From Streptomyces sp. CC228A (GTDB lineage Bacteria; Actinomycetota; Actinomycetes; Streptomycetales; Streptomycetaceae), in NCBI RefSeq assembly GCF_021390935.1, contig NZ_JAJPUI010000012.1:141527-205526 (forward strand): 64,000 bases of DNA. Reading direction: 5' to 3'. The position numbers and the translations under genes are program-made. Below, in pieces: positions 8,665 through 18,022 of this stretch (the stretch's first letter is position 1; each line of letters opens with the position of its first letter). The notes beneath the pieces are model-generated. The model was not told the DNA's origin. It ran no database searches and was given only the letters and a program-made list of their open reading frames with translations.

Positions 8665-8811
8665 GGCACCGCCCGGACCGACGCGAAACCCGAACGCCCG
8701 AGGCACCGCCCGGACCGACGCGAAACCCGAACGCCCGAGGCACCGCCCGGACCGACGCGAAACCCGAACGCCCGAGGCACCGCCCGGACCGACGCGAAAC
8801 CCGAACGTCCG
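8664..8811. repeat. four tandem copies of a 37-bp repeat
   Basis: Copies at 8664-8700, 8701-8737, 8738-8774 and 8775-8811. The first three are identical and the fourth has one C-to-T change. The unit begins aggcaccgcccggaccgacg. The first copy starts inside the stop codon of the metallopeptidase gene. There are no spacers, so this is not a CRISPR array. Confidence 0.95.
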
Positions 8812-8859
8812 GGGCACAGGTCGGGCACCCGGGGAAGGAGCCCGCGGTGCCGCGCGGGC

Positions 8860-10494
8860 TCAGTCCAGGACCGTCAGGTCCTGCTCCGCGCGGGGGACGG
8901 CCACGCGGGAGCCGTCGTTCGCCAGGGGCTGGAGCGTGAACATCTGCACCCCGTCCTCCGTCTGCGTCAGCATGCGCGAGGCGTGGACCGGGCCGCCGGA
9001 CTCGGTTTCGACCGTGAGGGCGTACGTGCCCTTCAGCCCTGCCGGGACGGGGGCGGTGACCGCCTGGGTGGTGCCGCCCTTGACCGTGTACGTCTCCGTG
9101 GCCGGGGTCCCTCCCCCGGTCCCCGCGGACGCCGTCACCTTGACCTTGGCGGAGTCCTTGCCGGGGACCGTGAGGAACAGGGTCGCGCCCTTGGCGGTGT
9201 TGCCCGCCACGGTGGCGCGGTCGCCGACGGGCGCGCTCGCGGGGAGGAAGGCCACTTCCTGCTTCTCGCCGGTGCCGCGGATCACCCGCAGGGCCGCCAC
9301 GACCGGGGTGGCCTGGCTCGGCCGGGCCGGTGTCAGCAGCAGCGAACCCGGCTCGCCGCCCGTCAGCGCCTTCAGGTCGGCGGCGGCCGTCATCCCGGAC
9401 TTGATGCGGATGGTCTGCTGCACCGCCGGGGTGATCGTGCCGTTGGCGCCCATGAGCTGGATCCTCAGCTCGGCATCGGTGTCCCCGGGGGCGTACGCGA
9501 TCAGCTGGACGGATGTGGCGTCCGCCGGGATGCCGGGCAGGACCAGGGTGGCGGCGGGTCCGGCGGACGCGGTGAGCCAGTCGCTGCCGAGCTGGTCGAC
9601 GGCGGACTGCACGGCGGCGCCGACCCGGCCGCTGCGCGTGGTGACGTGGGCGGTGACGTCGGTGGCGGCGGCGTCGGCGGTGAGGGTGGACAGCAGTACC
9701 GGCACACTGGACCGGGCGGGGACACCGACGCCGTCGGTGAGCTGGGACTTGAGGGGGCCTTCTGGGCCGTACAGCTCGATGTCGACGACGGCGGCGGTGT
9801 CGTCGGGGTTGGTGAGGTGGACGTAGTCGCGGCGGTTCTCGGCCGTGGACACCCCGGGGAACCAGAAGTCCGTGTCCGGTGCGGTGCAGCTCAGGCCGAG
9901 CAGCCCGCGGGCGCCGCCCGCCGGGACCAGGGTGGTCTGCTGGGTGGTCCAGCCGGGGGCGAGGCGGCCGGAGGCCAGGCCGACGAGGGCGGGGGCGGCG
10001 GCGCCGTCGGCCTCCGCGGAGACCGGTGTGCCGGGGGTCGTGGCGGTGAGGACGGCCTTGTCCGCGGCGGCGTCCCGCTTCGCCCGTGCCTGCTGGTCCT
10101 TCTGGTCCTCCCCGTCCGCGGCGGGCTGCTCGGCCGGGTCCTCCGGCTTCTCGTCCTGCGGGTCGTCCGGCTTCTTCGCGGCGGCCGCGGCGTCCTTCGA
10201 GGCCGCCGACGGCTTCAGCTCCGCCTTGCCGGCCTCCTCGCCCTGCTGCCCGCCGGTCTTGCCGCCGCCGGCCGCCTTCGCGTCCTGCGGGGTGTAGGAG
10301 GTGTACGTCGTCTCCGCGAGCTCCGAGGTGCTGGGCGCGGGGCAGAGGAGGCTGCTGCGCTCCACGGGCAGCAGCGCCGGCGCCGCGGTGCCCGTGGCGG
10401 TGTCGCCCTCCCCCGGCGCCGCCACGGCGGCGAGGCCCGTGAGGGCGGCGAGGGCGGTGGCGGCCGCGAGGAGGGAGAGGGTGCTGCGGTTCAC
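8860..10494 (-). CDS. DUF5719 family secreted/anchored protein
   Basis: 544 residues. It begins VNRSTLSLLAAATALAALTG, an uncleaved or cleaved signal segment, then an Ala/Lys/Glu/Pro-rich linker (about residues 75-150), then a large beta-rich extracellular domain (DFWFPGVSTAENRRDYVHLT, PDDTAAVVDIELYGPEG) typical of DUF5719. The GTG at 10492-10494 overlaps the stop of the upstream glycosyltransferase gene (GTGA), so the two are translationally coupled. The pairing suggests an extracytoplasmic partner of that glycosyltransferase. The much longer open frame upstream of this start is an artefact of GC content. Confidence 0.85.
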   Translation of the reverse strand: MNRSTLSLLAAATALAALTGLAAVAAPGEGDTATGTAAPALLPVERSSLLCPAPSTSELAETTYTSYTPQDAKAAGGGKTGGQQGEEAGKAELKPSAASKDAAAAAKKPDDPQDEKPEDPAEQPAADGEDQKDQQARAKRDAAADKAVLTATTPGTPVSAEADGAAAPALVGLASGRLAPGWTTQQTTLVPAGGARGLLGLSCTAPDTDFWFPGVSTAENRRDYVHLTNPDDTAAVVDIELYGPEGPLKSQLTDGVGVPARSSVPVLLSTLTADAAATDVTAHVTTRSGRVGAAVQSAVDQLGSDWLTASAGPAATLVLPGIPADATSVQLIAYAPGDTDAELRIQLMGANGTITPAVQQTIRIKSGMTAAADLKALTGGEPGSLLLTPARPSQATPVVAALRVIRGTGEKQEVAFLPASAPVGDRATVAGNTAKGATLFLTVPGKDSAKVKVTASAGTGGGTPATETYTVKGGTTQAVTAPVPAGLKGTYALTVETESGGPVHASRMLTQTEDGVQMFTLQPLANDGSRVAVPRAEQDLTVLD

Positions 10495-13400
10495 TGGTGG
10501 CTGCTCCCGTCGGGACGCGGCTGGTTCTCGTGGCCGTACGGGTCGTACGGGTCGTACGGGGGCTGGGGGCCGGGGTCGTGGCCCTGCGGCTGCCCCCCGT
10601 ACCGGGTCGCCCCGTGGGAGGGGTCGCTGTACGGCTGGTCGCTGGAGGACCGGTCGTTGTGGGGCGGTTCGCTGTAGGGGGAGTCCGCGTACCCGGTGTC
10701 CCCGTAGGTCCCGTCGCCCTGGGGGCGGCCGTACGTCCGGTCGGCGTACTGCTGGTCGCCGCGGCCCTGGTCGGGCTGCGGGGCGTACTGCTGCTCGCCG
10801 TGCGGCGCGTCGTACGGCTGCTGCCCGTACGCGGCGGACGGGTCGTGGCCGTACTGCGGGTACTGCCGGTCGTACGACTGCCCGCCGTACGGGTCCTGGT
10901 GGTCCTGGCCGCCGTTCCAGTCGCCGTACTGCCGGGCGCCGGTCATGGCGTACGGGTCGGCGTCCTGGAACTGGGCCTCGCCGGTCTCCGCGGGTACGTC
11001 CCCGGGGTCGCCGTCGCCCCCGGTGCCCGCGGCAGGGGTCCGGCCCGCCTGCTCCGCCTCGGCGGCGGCGCGCAGGCGGCGGGCGCGGCGGCCGTCGCCC
11101 GAGGCGTCCTGGGCGGGCAGGGCGACGGCCTCCTCCGGCAGGTCGTCGTCGACGGTGCGGCGCCGCCCCGGCAGGGCGAGGACCAGCAGGACGACGGCCA
11201 GGGCGCACTGGGCCCACAGCCAGGCCGTGCGGCCGACGGGTGCTTCGTGGGTGAGGTCGAGGCGGCCGCCCTGCGCGGGCAGCTCGAAGCCCTGGGCCCA
11301 GCCGTCGACGGTGGTCTTCTTCAGGGGCGTGCCGTCGAGTGTGGCCCGCCAGCCGTCGTCGGCGCGGTCCGCGATGCGCAGCACCCGGCCCGCGCCGCCC
11401 GCCGGGATCTCGGTGTGGGCCTCGACGGGTCCCGAGGCGACGGGCAGGGGCTCCGCGGCCGCCTCGGCGCGCTCGTCGGCGCCGGGGACGATGACGGCCC
11501 GGGCCACCTGCCGGTCGACGCGCCACAGGGCGCTGCCGTCGCGCTGGCTGAGCCGGCTGAGGCCGGGGGTGGCGTCGAGGACGCGGCTCATGGTGCGGGG
11601 CGCGCCGTCGCGGACCAGGACGTAGCGGATGGCGAAGCCGCTGAGCTCGGCGGTCTGGTCGGCGCCGGAGCCGGCGACGAGGTGGGCGACGACCTCGTCC
11701 AGCAGCGGGTCGCCGCCTGAGGCGGCGGTGAGTTCGGCGTCGCCGAGGCGGACGCCGGAGCCGCGCACCAGGGCGTAGTCGACCTTCGCGGTGGACGTGC
11801 CGTCGAGGACGAGGGTGCGGGGCTGGTCGCGGGTGATGCTCTCCTCCGCGACGAAGGCCGGCACCTGGGTGGGGTCGCGGCGCTCCAGGGGGCCGGCGGC
11901 GCCGCCGATCATCCAGGCGGCGGCCGATACGAGGGGGCCGACGGCGGCCGCGAGGGCGACGAGCGCGGCGACGGGCTGCCGCCAGCCGAAGCTCTGGGCG
12001 GCGACGCGGCTGCGGGCGCCTTCCGCGCCGACCATGCCGGCGGCGAGGAGGGCGATGCCGTACACGAGGGTGGCGGGCCCGGCCCAGCCGGCGGCCCGGT
12101 CGCCGGAGCCGTTGGTGAGCACGGCGGCGAGCAGACCGGTGAGGGCGACGGCCCAGGCGGTGCGGACGGCGAACCGGCGTTCGCTGCGCAGCAGGGCGCC
12201 CAGCGCGGCGAGGACGACGCCGATGAGGACGAGGCCGCTGACGGTCCGCGGCCCGCCGGGGCTGATGCCGAGGAGGTCGAGCGGCCCGGCCGGCCCGGTG
12301 GCGAGCTCCGCGCCGGCTTCGGTGAGGAAGGCGGCGGGGCGGGTGAGCAGGTCCAGTGACCAGGGGGCGAGGACGAGCAGCGGGGTGCCTGCGACGGCGA
12401 GGAGGCGGAGCCCGTAGGCGGTGATGTCGTCGCGGCGCAGGACGAGCGCGGCGATGCCGAGGACGACGGCGAGCGGCCACACCAGGGGCGTGAAGGCCAT
12501 GGTGAAGGTGAGCAGGAAGGTGTACGCCCAGGTGGCGCGCCAGGAGCCGCGGGGGGCGCCGGGCCCGCCGTCGCGCAGTCCGTACGCGGCGACGGCGGCG
12601 CGGGCGACGAGCGGCAGGAGGACGGCGAGGACGGCGGTGCCGAGGCGGCCGGTGGCAAGGGCTCCGGTGGCGGCGGGCAGGAAGGCGTAGGCGACGGCTC
12701 CCCAGGCGCGCAGGACGCGGGACTCCACGAGGGAGCGGGACGCGAAGTACGCGGTGATGCCGGCGAGGGGGACGGAGCAGACCAGGAGGACGGTCAGTGC
12801 CAGGCCCGTGGAGCCGGCGAACAGCCCGGAGAGGGCGGCGAGCAGCGCCAGGTAGGGCGGGGCGCTCTGGGTGCCGCCGGTGCCGAGGGGGTGCCAGGCG
12901 TCGGCGTAGCGGCCCCAGAGGTCGCCGACTGTGTCGGGGACGGGCAGGAGGGCGCCGCCGGCGAGGGAGCCGCCGCCGAACAGGCCGCGGCAGGCGACAA
13001 GGGAGACCAGGAGGAGCAGCGCGAAGAGGACCGGGCCCGGCTTGCGGCCGATCTTCTTGAGGCGGGCGAACTGCTCGACTTCCAGGTAGTCGGCGTCGTC
13101 GCCGCCGGGCCCCGACTCGACGGCGCCGTGGCGGGAGCCGCCGGAGTCGGTGTCGCGGCCGACGAAGTGGGACGCGGCCTGTTCGACCGCGGCGCGGACG
13201 GTGGCGCCGGGCGGCGGGAACAGCGGCCGCAGTTCGGCCGGGTCGACGGCGTCGGCGGCGCGGGCGCGGCGGGCGGCGATGATCCGTTCGGGGCGCAGGA
13301 GGACGGCGAAGAGGCCCATGACCTCGTCGACGGCCTGGACCGGCGCCTTGCCCACGAGGTAGGCCAGGGTGCGCAGGAGGGTGCCGAGGACGAGGCGGAC

Positions 13401-14354
13401 GAAGACGTACGGCAGGGCGATGCCGCGGGTGTTGGCGAGCAGGGTGTAGACGGCGCCGGCCTTGTCGACGCGGTGCGGGTTGGACGCGGTGCGGCCGACG
13501 CAGTCGACGGTGCGGCGCTCGCGGGAGGCGGCCTCGGCGTGGCGCAGGACGGCGTCGGGGGCGACGAGGACCCGGTGGCCCGCGGCGTGGACGCGCCAGC
13601 ACAGGTCGACGTCGTCGCGCATGAGGGGCAGCCGGCGGTCGAAGCCGCCGAGTTCCTCGAACACGTCGCGGCGGATGAGCATGCCGGCGGTGGAGACGGA
13701 CAGCACGGGCCGGATCTGGTCGTGCTGGCCCTGGTCCTGTTCGCGGCGGTCGAGCCCGGTCCAGCGGCGGCCGCTGCGGGCGATGGTGACGCCGACTTCG
13801 AGGAGCTGCTTCTTGTCGTACCAGCCGCGCAGCTTGGGGCCGACGACCGCGGCGTACGCGTCGGAGTCGGCGACGCGGAGCAGTTCGGCGAGGGCGTCCG
13901 GGTCGGGGGCGCAGTCGTCGTGGAGCAGCCACAGCCACTGGACGGGTTCGCCGTGCGGGAGCTCCGGCATGTCGTAGGCGTCGTCGCGCCAGGTGCGGCT
14001 GACGGGGTCCCAGCCGCTGGGCCGCTTCAGGTACGGCAGGTCGTCGGGGCCGAGGACGGGCGCGGAGCGGGCCGCCTCGTCGACGGCGGCGCCGAAGCCG
14101 GTGCGGCGGGCGAGGTGCAGGACGCGGTCGTCGCCGATGGCATCGCCGAGGAGCCGGGCGGAGTCGTCGGCGCTGCCGGTGTCGGCGGCGACGACGTTCT
14201 GCACCGGACGCTCCTGGCCGAGGAGCCCGGCGAGGGCGTCGGGCAGCCAGCGGGCGCCGTCGTGGGAGACGAGCACCGCGGTGACGACATGCCGGGGGAA
14301 CTCGGGCTGCTGCGGCGCAGGAGCGGAGGAGAACGCGGCGGTGTTGGCGGACAT
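10491..14354 (-). CDS. large membrane glycosyltransferase, family 2
   Basis: 1287 residues. The N-terminal GT-A domain (about residues 20-290) starts VTAVLVSHDGARWLPDALAG and has the nucleotide-sugar Asp motif WLWLLHDDCAPDPDALAELL. A long multi-helix membrane region follows (about 380-800; FALLLLVSLVACRG, LALTVLLVCSVPLAGITAYF), then an extracellular domain, a late membrane helix (ALAVVLLVLAL) and a roughly 190-residue Tyr/Gln/Gly/Asp/Pro-rich tail (YGQQPYDAPHGEQQYAPQ). It probably moves a sugar from a nucleotide or polyprenyl donor to a wall or exported acceptor. Coupled to DUF5719 downstream. ATG at 14354; the DNA upstream has no further homology. Confidence 0.85.
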   Translation of the reverse strand: MSANTAAFSSAPAPQQPEFPRHVVTAVLVSHDGARWLPDALAGLLGQERPVQNVVAADTGSADDSARLLGDAIGDDRVLHLARRTGFGAAVDEAARSAPVLGPDDLPYLKRPSGWDPVSRTWRDDAYDMPELPHGEPVQWLWLLHDDCAPDPDALAELLRVADSDAYAAVVGPKLRGWYDKKQLLEVGVTIARSGRRWTGLDRREQDQGQHDQIRPVLSVSTAGMLIRRDVFEELGGFDRRLPLMRDDVDLCWRVHAAGHRVLVAPDAVLRHAEAASRERRTVDCVGRTASNPHRVDKAGAVYTLLANTRGIALPYVFVRLVLGTLLRTLAYLVGKAPVQAVDEVMGLFAVLLRPERIIAARRARAADAVDPAELRPLFPPPGATVRAAVEQAASHFVGRDTDSGGSRHGAVESGPGGDDADYLEVEQFARLKKIGRKPGPVLFALLLLVSLVACRGLFGGGSLAGGALLPVPDTVGDLWGRYADAWHPLGTGGTQSAPPYLALLAALSGLFAGSTGLALTVLLVCSVPLAGITAYFASRSLVESRVLRAWGAVAYAFLPAATGALATGRLGTAVLAVLLPLVARAAVAAYGLRDGGPGAPRGSWRATWAYTFLLTFTMAFTPLVWPLAVVLGIAALVLRRDDITAYGLRLLAVAGTPLLVLAPWSLDLLTRPAAFLTEAGAELATGPAGPLDLLGISPGGPRTVSGLVLIGVVLAALGALLRSERRFAVRTAWAVALTGLLAAVLTNGSGDRAAGWAGPATLVYGIALLAAGMVGAEGARSRVAAQSFGWRQPVAALVALAAAVGPLVSAAAWMIGGAAGPLERRDPTQVPAFVAEESITRDQPRTLVLDGTSTAKVDYALVRGSGVRLGDAELTAASGGDPLLDEVVAHLVAGSGADQTAELSGFAIRYVLVRDGAPRTMSRVLDATPGLSRLSQRDGSALWRVDRQVARAVIVPGADERAEAAAEPLPVASGPVEAHTEIPAGGAGRVLRIADRADDGWRATLDGTPLKKTTVDGWAQGFELPAQGGRLDLTHEAPVGRTAWLWAQCALAVVLLVLALPGRRRTVDDDLPEEAVALPAQDASGDGRRARRLRAAAEAEQAGRTPAAGTGGDGDPGDVPAETGEAQFQDADPYAMTGARQYGDWNGGQDHQDPYGGQSYDRQYPQYGHDPSAAYGQQPYDAPHGEQQYAPQPDQGRGDQQYADRTYGRPQGDGTYGDTGYADSPYSEPPHNDRSSSDQPYSDPSHGATRYGGQPQGHDPGPQPPYDPYDPYGHENQPRPDGSSHQ

Positions 14355-15489
14355 CGGGGTACGGGCCCTCCGGCCAGGGGGGCGCCCCCGGCTCGGGGGC
14401 GTCGGAGCGTCTGACGGGGCTCCACACTAATGGCTGGCACGGTGGCGGTCCGCCGCCTGTGGACAGACCGCGCTCGCGGGTGGTCCGGTACCTGTGGACA
14501 GACCGTGCCGGCCTGCGCGCCCGCCCGCTCCCCCGCTCGCGCGGACGCCGGCACCCGCCCGTCCGGGGACCACGCGGGGCCCTCGCGTGTCCGGCCAGGT
14601 CGGCGAGGCACCCGGGCGCCCGCCCGCCGGCAGGCCGGGCACCGCCTCTGGGGTCCTCTACCGACACCCGTCCGATGCCGCCCGCCCGCCGACAGGCTGG
14701 GCACGGACTGCCTCCATGGGCACGGACTGCGTCAGCACGGACTGCCGCCGCAATGGGCACGGACTGTGTCAAGAGGGGGGTGCACCGCCCGCCGACGCCC
14801 CGCCGCCCCTCCCCTCAGCGGTTCCCGCCGACCCGCGGCGGGCGCCCGCCTGACCCCGTGGGAGCCGCATGCATGAGCGGCGGGGAAGAACCCCGCTCCG
14901 GGGGCCCGCGGCGACAGGGCCAAGGGGCGCCGCCGCCGACGCCTGCCTGTTCGCTGCGCCGTGCCGCGGGCTCGCCGGGCGAGCGCGGAGGTGGCGGTGG
15001 CGGGGGCGGTGGCGGTCAAGCGGGAGGCGCAGGCCCGGGAGTGGTGGGCGCCGTCGCGGTGCCGGGTTTCGGGCGGCCGGGCGGTCGTGCGCCGGGGTAC
15101 GGGCGGTCGGGCGGCGCCGCGTCATGGCGGGGGCTGCCGCGGCGCGGTGGCGCGAGGACCGGCGGTGTGCGGGCCCGTGCGAGCGGAGAGGTGGCCGGTC
15201 CCCGCCGGGCCGCCCCGAGCGTGCGTGCCCGCAAGGAGCCCTCCACGGCGATCTCACGGAACCCGCCGAGAATCCCTGGGCGTGTGCGCCCGCGGGGAGC
15301 CCGCGTCGTCGTGGACGCCCACCTTCTCCACGCCGAGTGGGCGTGCGCGCCCGCGGGGAGCCCGTCCCGCTCCGGGTGCCGCCCTCGGGGCGTTGCCCCT
15401 GCACGTCATGACGGTCCGTCACCAGCGTGGGGGCTTGCAGCCGCACGGGGGTCGCCCGGTCGGCGATCACGTACAGTGATCAGAAGGGG
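14355..15489. other. 1.1-kb non-coding stretch between glycosyltransferase and whiB
   Basis: Long open frames exist on both strands but read as low-complexity Arg/Pro/Ala and show no domain. I note short repeats: ctgtggacagaccg twice (about 14457 and 14491), four copies of gcacggactg between 14699 and 14770, and a duplicated cgcccgcggggagcccg block near 15288 and 15350. I see no gene here that I can support. Confidence 0.5.
15465..15481. terminator. short inverted repeat downstream of whiB
   Basis: GATCAC-gtaca-GTGATC, a 6-bp stem just past the whiB stop codon. It could be a weak terminator or a protein-binding palindrome. No U tract. Confidence 0.35.
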
Positions 15490-15753
15490 TCAGACGGCGG
15501 CCTTCTTGAGGCGGCGGCGCTCGCGCTCGGACAGCCCGCCCCAGATTCCGAAACGCTCATCATTCGCAAGTGCGTATTCCAGGCATTCCGATCGCACTTC
15601 GCAGGCGAGGCACACCTTCTTCGCCTCGCGGGTCGACCCGCCCTTCTCGGGAAAGAAGGACTCCGGATCGGTCTGGGCGCACAACGCGCGCTCCTGCCAG
15701 CCGAGTTCCTCATCCTCGTTCTCGACCAGCAGTTCCTCGAACAACTCGGTCAT
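15490..15753 (-). CDS. whiB: WhiB, iron-sulphur sporulation regulator
   Basis: 87 residues, starting MTELFEELLVENEDEELGW, nearly identical to the Wbl-family founder WhiB. The four cluster-binding cysteines are Cys25, Cys48, Cys51 and Cys57 (KKVCLACEVRSEC), followed by the GIWGG turn (residues 69-73) and the basic DNA-contact tail ERERRRLKKAAV. WhiB carries an NO-sensitive [4Fe-4S] cluster and works with WhiA to activate septation genes in aerial hyphae (known for the family). The open frame extends 34 codons further upstream, but ATG 15751-15753 matches all homologues. Monocistronic, with a long upstream region. Confidence 0.97.
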   Translation of the reverse strand: MTELFEELLVENEDEELGWQERALCAQTDPESFFPEKGGSTREAKKVCLACEVRSECLEYALANDERFGIWGGLSERERRRLKKAAV

Positions 15754-15825
15754 GTGCGCCCCTCGTCGGTCATTACGTCCCCGTGATGCCGCCGTTTCCG
15801 TTTTCGGCCGAACGACACGAGTGAA

Positions 15826-15855
15826 ATTACAAGTGTGAGGCTCCGGGGCAGTCAA
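15826..15855 (-). promoter_or_regulatory. candidate whiB promoter
   Basis: On the minus strand, TTGACT (15850-15855) and TGTAAT (15826-15831) are separated by 18 bases, placing a start near 15819 and a leader of about 65 nt. A GACAC pentamer, the WhiA recognition core, lies just downstream at 15814-15818, and another at 15935-15939. The promoter is inferred by eye; WhiA control of this gene is only a possibility. Confidence 0.5.
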
Positions 15856-16506
15856 GCCGAGATCTGCTATTGAGCCCGGTATTCACTCTGCGGAACCAAG
15901 GCCATGCAGAAAGTGTTCAAATCGGCATAAACGAGACACAGGACTCCTGCCGCCCCGACGGCTCCGCTCGCGGCGCCTCCGTCAGGGAGGACGTACGCGG
16001 ACTCGATCTTGTTGCGGTCCGTACCGCGAAGCGATCCGGATCACAGTCGGGTCACGGGACCTTCCCAGCTCCCTCACGAAGCCACCCTGCGGCCGCCTGT
16101 CCCCGGGTTCCGCCGGGACAAACCTTTCTGCTGAGCGTGCAACCGGATGTGGTGAAAGATCGCCGCCAAACCGGCCATCGGGTTGACAGACGCAACGGCG
16201 GTCGGCCACTTTGGGGGCATGCCAGCGACCGCAGTGCCCTCCGCGACCCACGGTGACCGTGGGTCGCGCCGCGCTGTCCACGTGCCCGCCCACGTGAGCT
16301 GTTGTCGCTGCCGCCGCTGTTGCTGTTGACGCCGTAGGGCTCCAGCCGCTCTCCCCCTTCCGCGCCGCCGCGCGCCCGGTCCGCTTCCGCGTACCCGGAC
16401 GGCCCCGTGCCGCCGTACCCGCGCGGGACGTGTCCCCCTCTCGTCGATCTTCGTTCGCCTGGTGTCGACCGCACCGCACCTCTCAGCCGAGGAACCACCG
16501 CAGCCC
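15856..16506. other. 650-bp region between divergent whiB and cysteine dioxygenase genes
   Basis: Locally lower GC around 15870-15940. Holds the whiB upstream control region and the dioxygenase promoter; a TTGACA hexamer is at 16183-16188 (plus) without a good -10. A 48-codon minus ORF (16074-16220) has moderate GC3 but no ribosome binding site or known relatives that I can name, so I do not call it. Confidence 0.5.
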
Positions 16507-17043
16507 ATGAACAGCGACAGCGACCTCCAGATCGCCGGCGACATCCTCGCCGTCCAGCACCTCCTCCAGCCGGCCAAGCCGCACCCCACCACCGTCGCCG
16601 AGTTCGCCGCGCTGGCCCGCGCCGTCGCGGCCGACCGGGACCGGTGGGCGCCCCTCGTCGCGTACGACGCCACCACCCGCTGGTACCACCGGCTGGAGAC
16701 CGGCCCCGGCTACGAGGTCTGGCTGCTGTCCTGGCTGCCCGGCCAGGGCACCGGGCGCCACGACCACGGCCGGTCGTCGGGCGTGATGACCGTGCTGGAG
16801 GGAGAGCTGACGGAGCACACGGACCGGGGCGTACGCCTGCTCGACGGAGGCGCGCGCGGGGCGTGGGGCAGGGTCTTCGCGCCCGGCCAGGTGCACGAGA
16901 TCGTGAACGACTCGCTCGAACCGGCGGTCAGCCTGCACGTCTACTTCCCGGGACTGACCGAGATGCCGATGCACCCGAAGCAGTCCGCGGCCGCAGCCGC
17001 CGCGACTTCCGGGCCGAGCACCCGGGCGGTCGTGTCCGCCTGA
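16507..17043 (+). CDS. cysteine dioxygenase family protein
   Basis: 178 residues from ATG 16507 (MNSDSDLQIAGDILAV). A cupin of the type I cysteine dioxygenase family: HDHG with His85 and His87 and the third iron ligand His130 in FAPGQVHEIVND. It oxidises a thiol such as cysteine to the sulfinate with O2 and non-haem iron; the exact thiol is not certain. GAGGAA lies about 12 bases before the ATG. A GTG at 16462 would add 15 residues. It precedes cofD by 13 bp and may be co-transcribed with it. Confidence 0.87.
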   Translation: MNSDSDLQIAGDILAVQHLLQPAKPHPTTVAEFAALARAVAADRDRWAPLVAYDATTRWYHRLETGPGYEVWLLSWLPGQGTGRHDHGRSSGVMTVLEGELTEHTDRGVRLLDGGARGAWGRVFAPGQVHEIVNDSLEPAVSLHVYFPGLTEMPMHPKQSAAAAAATSGPSTRAVVSA

Positions 17044-17056
17044 CAGACTGCACGGC

Positions 17057-18022
17057 ATGCGCATTGTGGTTCTGGCCGGCGGCATCGGCGGTGCCCGTTG
17101 CCTGCGCGGCCTCAAGGCGGCCGCGCCCGACGCGGACATCACGGTCATCGGCAACACCGGTGACGACATCCATCTGTTCGGGCTGAAGGTCTGCCCCGAC
17201 CTCGACACGGTGATGTACACCCTCGGCGGTGGCATCGACGAGGAGCAGGGCTGGGGGCGGGCCGACGAGACCTTCCAGGTCAAGAGCGAACTCGCGGCGT
17301 ACGGCGTCGGGCCGGAGTGGTTCGGGCTCGGGGACCGCGACGTCGCCACCCACATCGTCCGCACGCAGATGCTGGGCGCCGGATACCCGCTCAGCGCCGT
17401 GACCGAGGCGCTGTGCGACCGCTGGAAGCCGGGGGTGCGGCTGCTGCCGATGTCCGACGACCGGGTGGAGACGCACGTCGCCGTCGAACTCGACGGGCAG
17501 CGCCGGGCCATCCACTTCCAGGAGTACTGGGTGCGGCTGCGGGCCTCCGTCGACGCGCACGCGGTCGTACCGGTGGGCGCGGAGCAGGCCAAGCCGGCGC
17601 CGGGGGTACTGGAGGCGATCGCCGAGGCGGACGTGGTGCTGTTCCCGCCGTCGAACCCGGTGGTGAGCATCGGCACGATCCTCGCCGTGCCCGGCATCCG
17701 GGAGGCCATCGCGGAGGCCGGTGTGCCGGTCGTGGGCCTCTCGCCGATCGTGGGCGGCGCCCCGGTGCGCGGCATGGCCGACAAGATGCTCGCCGCCGTG
17801 GGCGTCGAGGCGACGGCCGCCGCCGTGGCCGAGCACTACGGCTCCGGACTGCTGGACGGCTGGCTGGTGGACACCGCCGACGAGGAGGCGGTCGCCGGGG
17901 TCGAGGCCGCCGGCATCCGCTGCCGGGCCGTGCCGCTGATGATGACCGACGCGGCGGCCGCCGCCGCGATGGCCCGCGAGGCCCTGCGGCTCGCGGAGGA
18001 CGTCCGAGAGGTGCGGGGATGA
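17057..18022 (+). CDS. cofD: 2-phospho-L-lactate (phosphoenolpyruvyl) transferase, F420 synthesis
   Basis: 321 residues. Starts MRIVVLAGGIGGARCLRGLK, the CofD/FbiA glycine-rich loop, with GNTGDDIHLFGLKVCPDLDT next, the deazaflavin/metal region. It joins the phosphorylated C3 unit from a GDP-activated donor to Fo, forming F420-0 or dehydro-F420-0. No clear Shine-Dalgarno is seen, so it may rely on read-through from the dioxygenase gene 13 bp upstream. The stop overlaps the fbiB start (ATGA), so the two are coupled. Confidence 0.95.
   Translation: MRIVVLAGGIGGARCLRGLKAAAPDADITVIGNTGDDIHLFGLKVCPDLDTVMYTLGGGIDEEQGWGRADETFQVKSELAAYGVGPEWFGLGDRDVATHIVRTQMLGAGYPLSAVTEALCDRWKPGVRLLPMSDDRVETHVAVELDGQRRAIHFQEYWVRLRASVDAHAVVPVGAEQAKPAPGVLEAIAEADVVLFPPSNPVVSIGTILAVPGIREAIAEAGVPVVGLSPIVGGAPVRGMADKMLAAVGVEATAAAVAEHYGSGLLDGWLVDTADEEAVAGVEAAGIRCRAVPLMMTDAAAAAAMAREALRLAEDVREVRG

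Noticed and set aside
8664..8811. Possible CRISPR array
   Set aside because: The four 37-bp units are directly adjacent with no spacers, and no cas genes are near.
8860..14772. A 1970-codon open frame on the minus strand
   Set aside because: Only its last 544 codons (the DUF5719 protein) have sense. The rest is the shadow of the glycosyltransferase gene in a high-GC frame, reading as Arg/Pro/Ala.
14769..15470. 233-codon minus ORF between the glycosyltransferase and whiB
   Set aside because: Low-complexity Arg/Pro/Ala, no domain, poor start, and several equally long competing frames on both strands.
16074..16220. 48-codon minus ORF upstream of cysteine dioxygenase (starts MPPKWPTAVAS)
   Set aside because: GC3 is moderate and the composition plausible, but there is no ribosome binding site, no recognisable family, and it lies in a promoter-rich gap.
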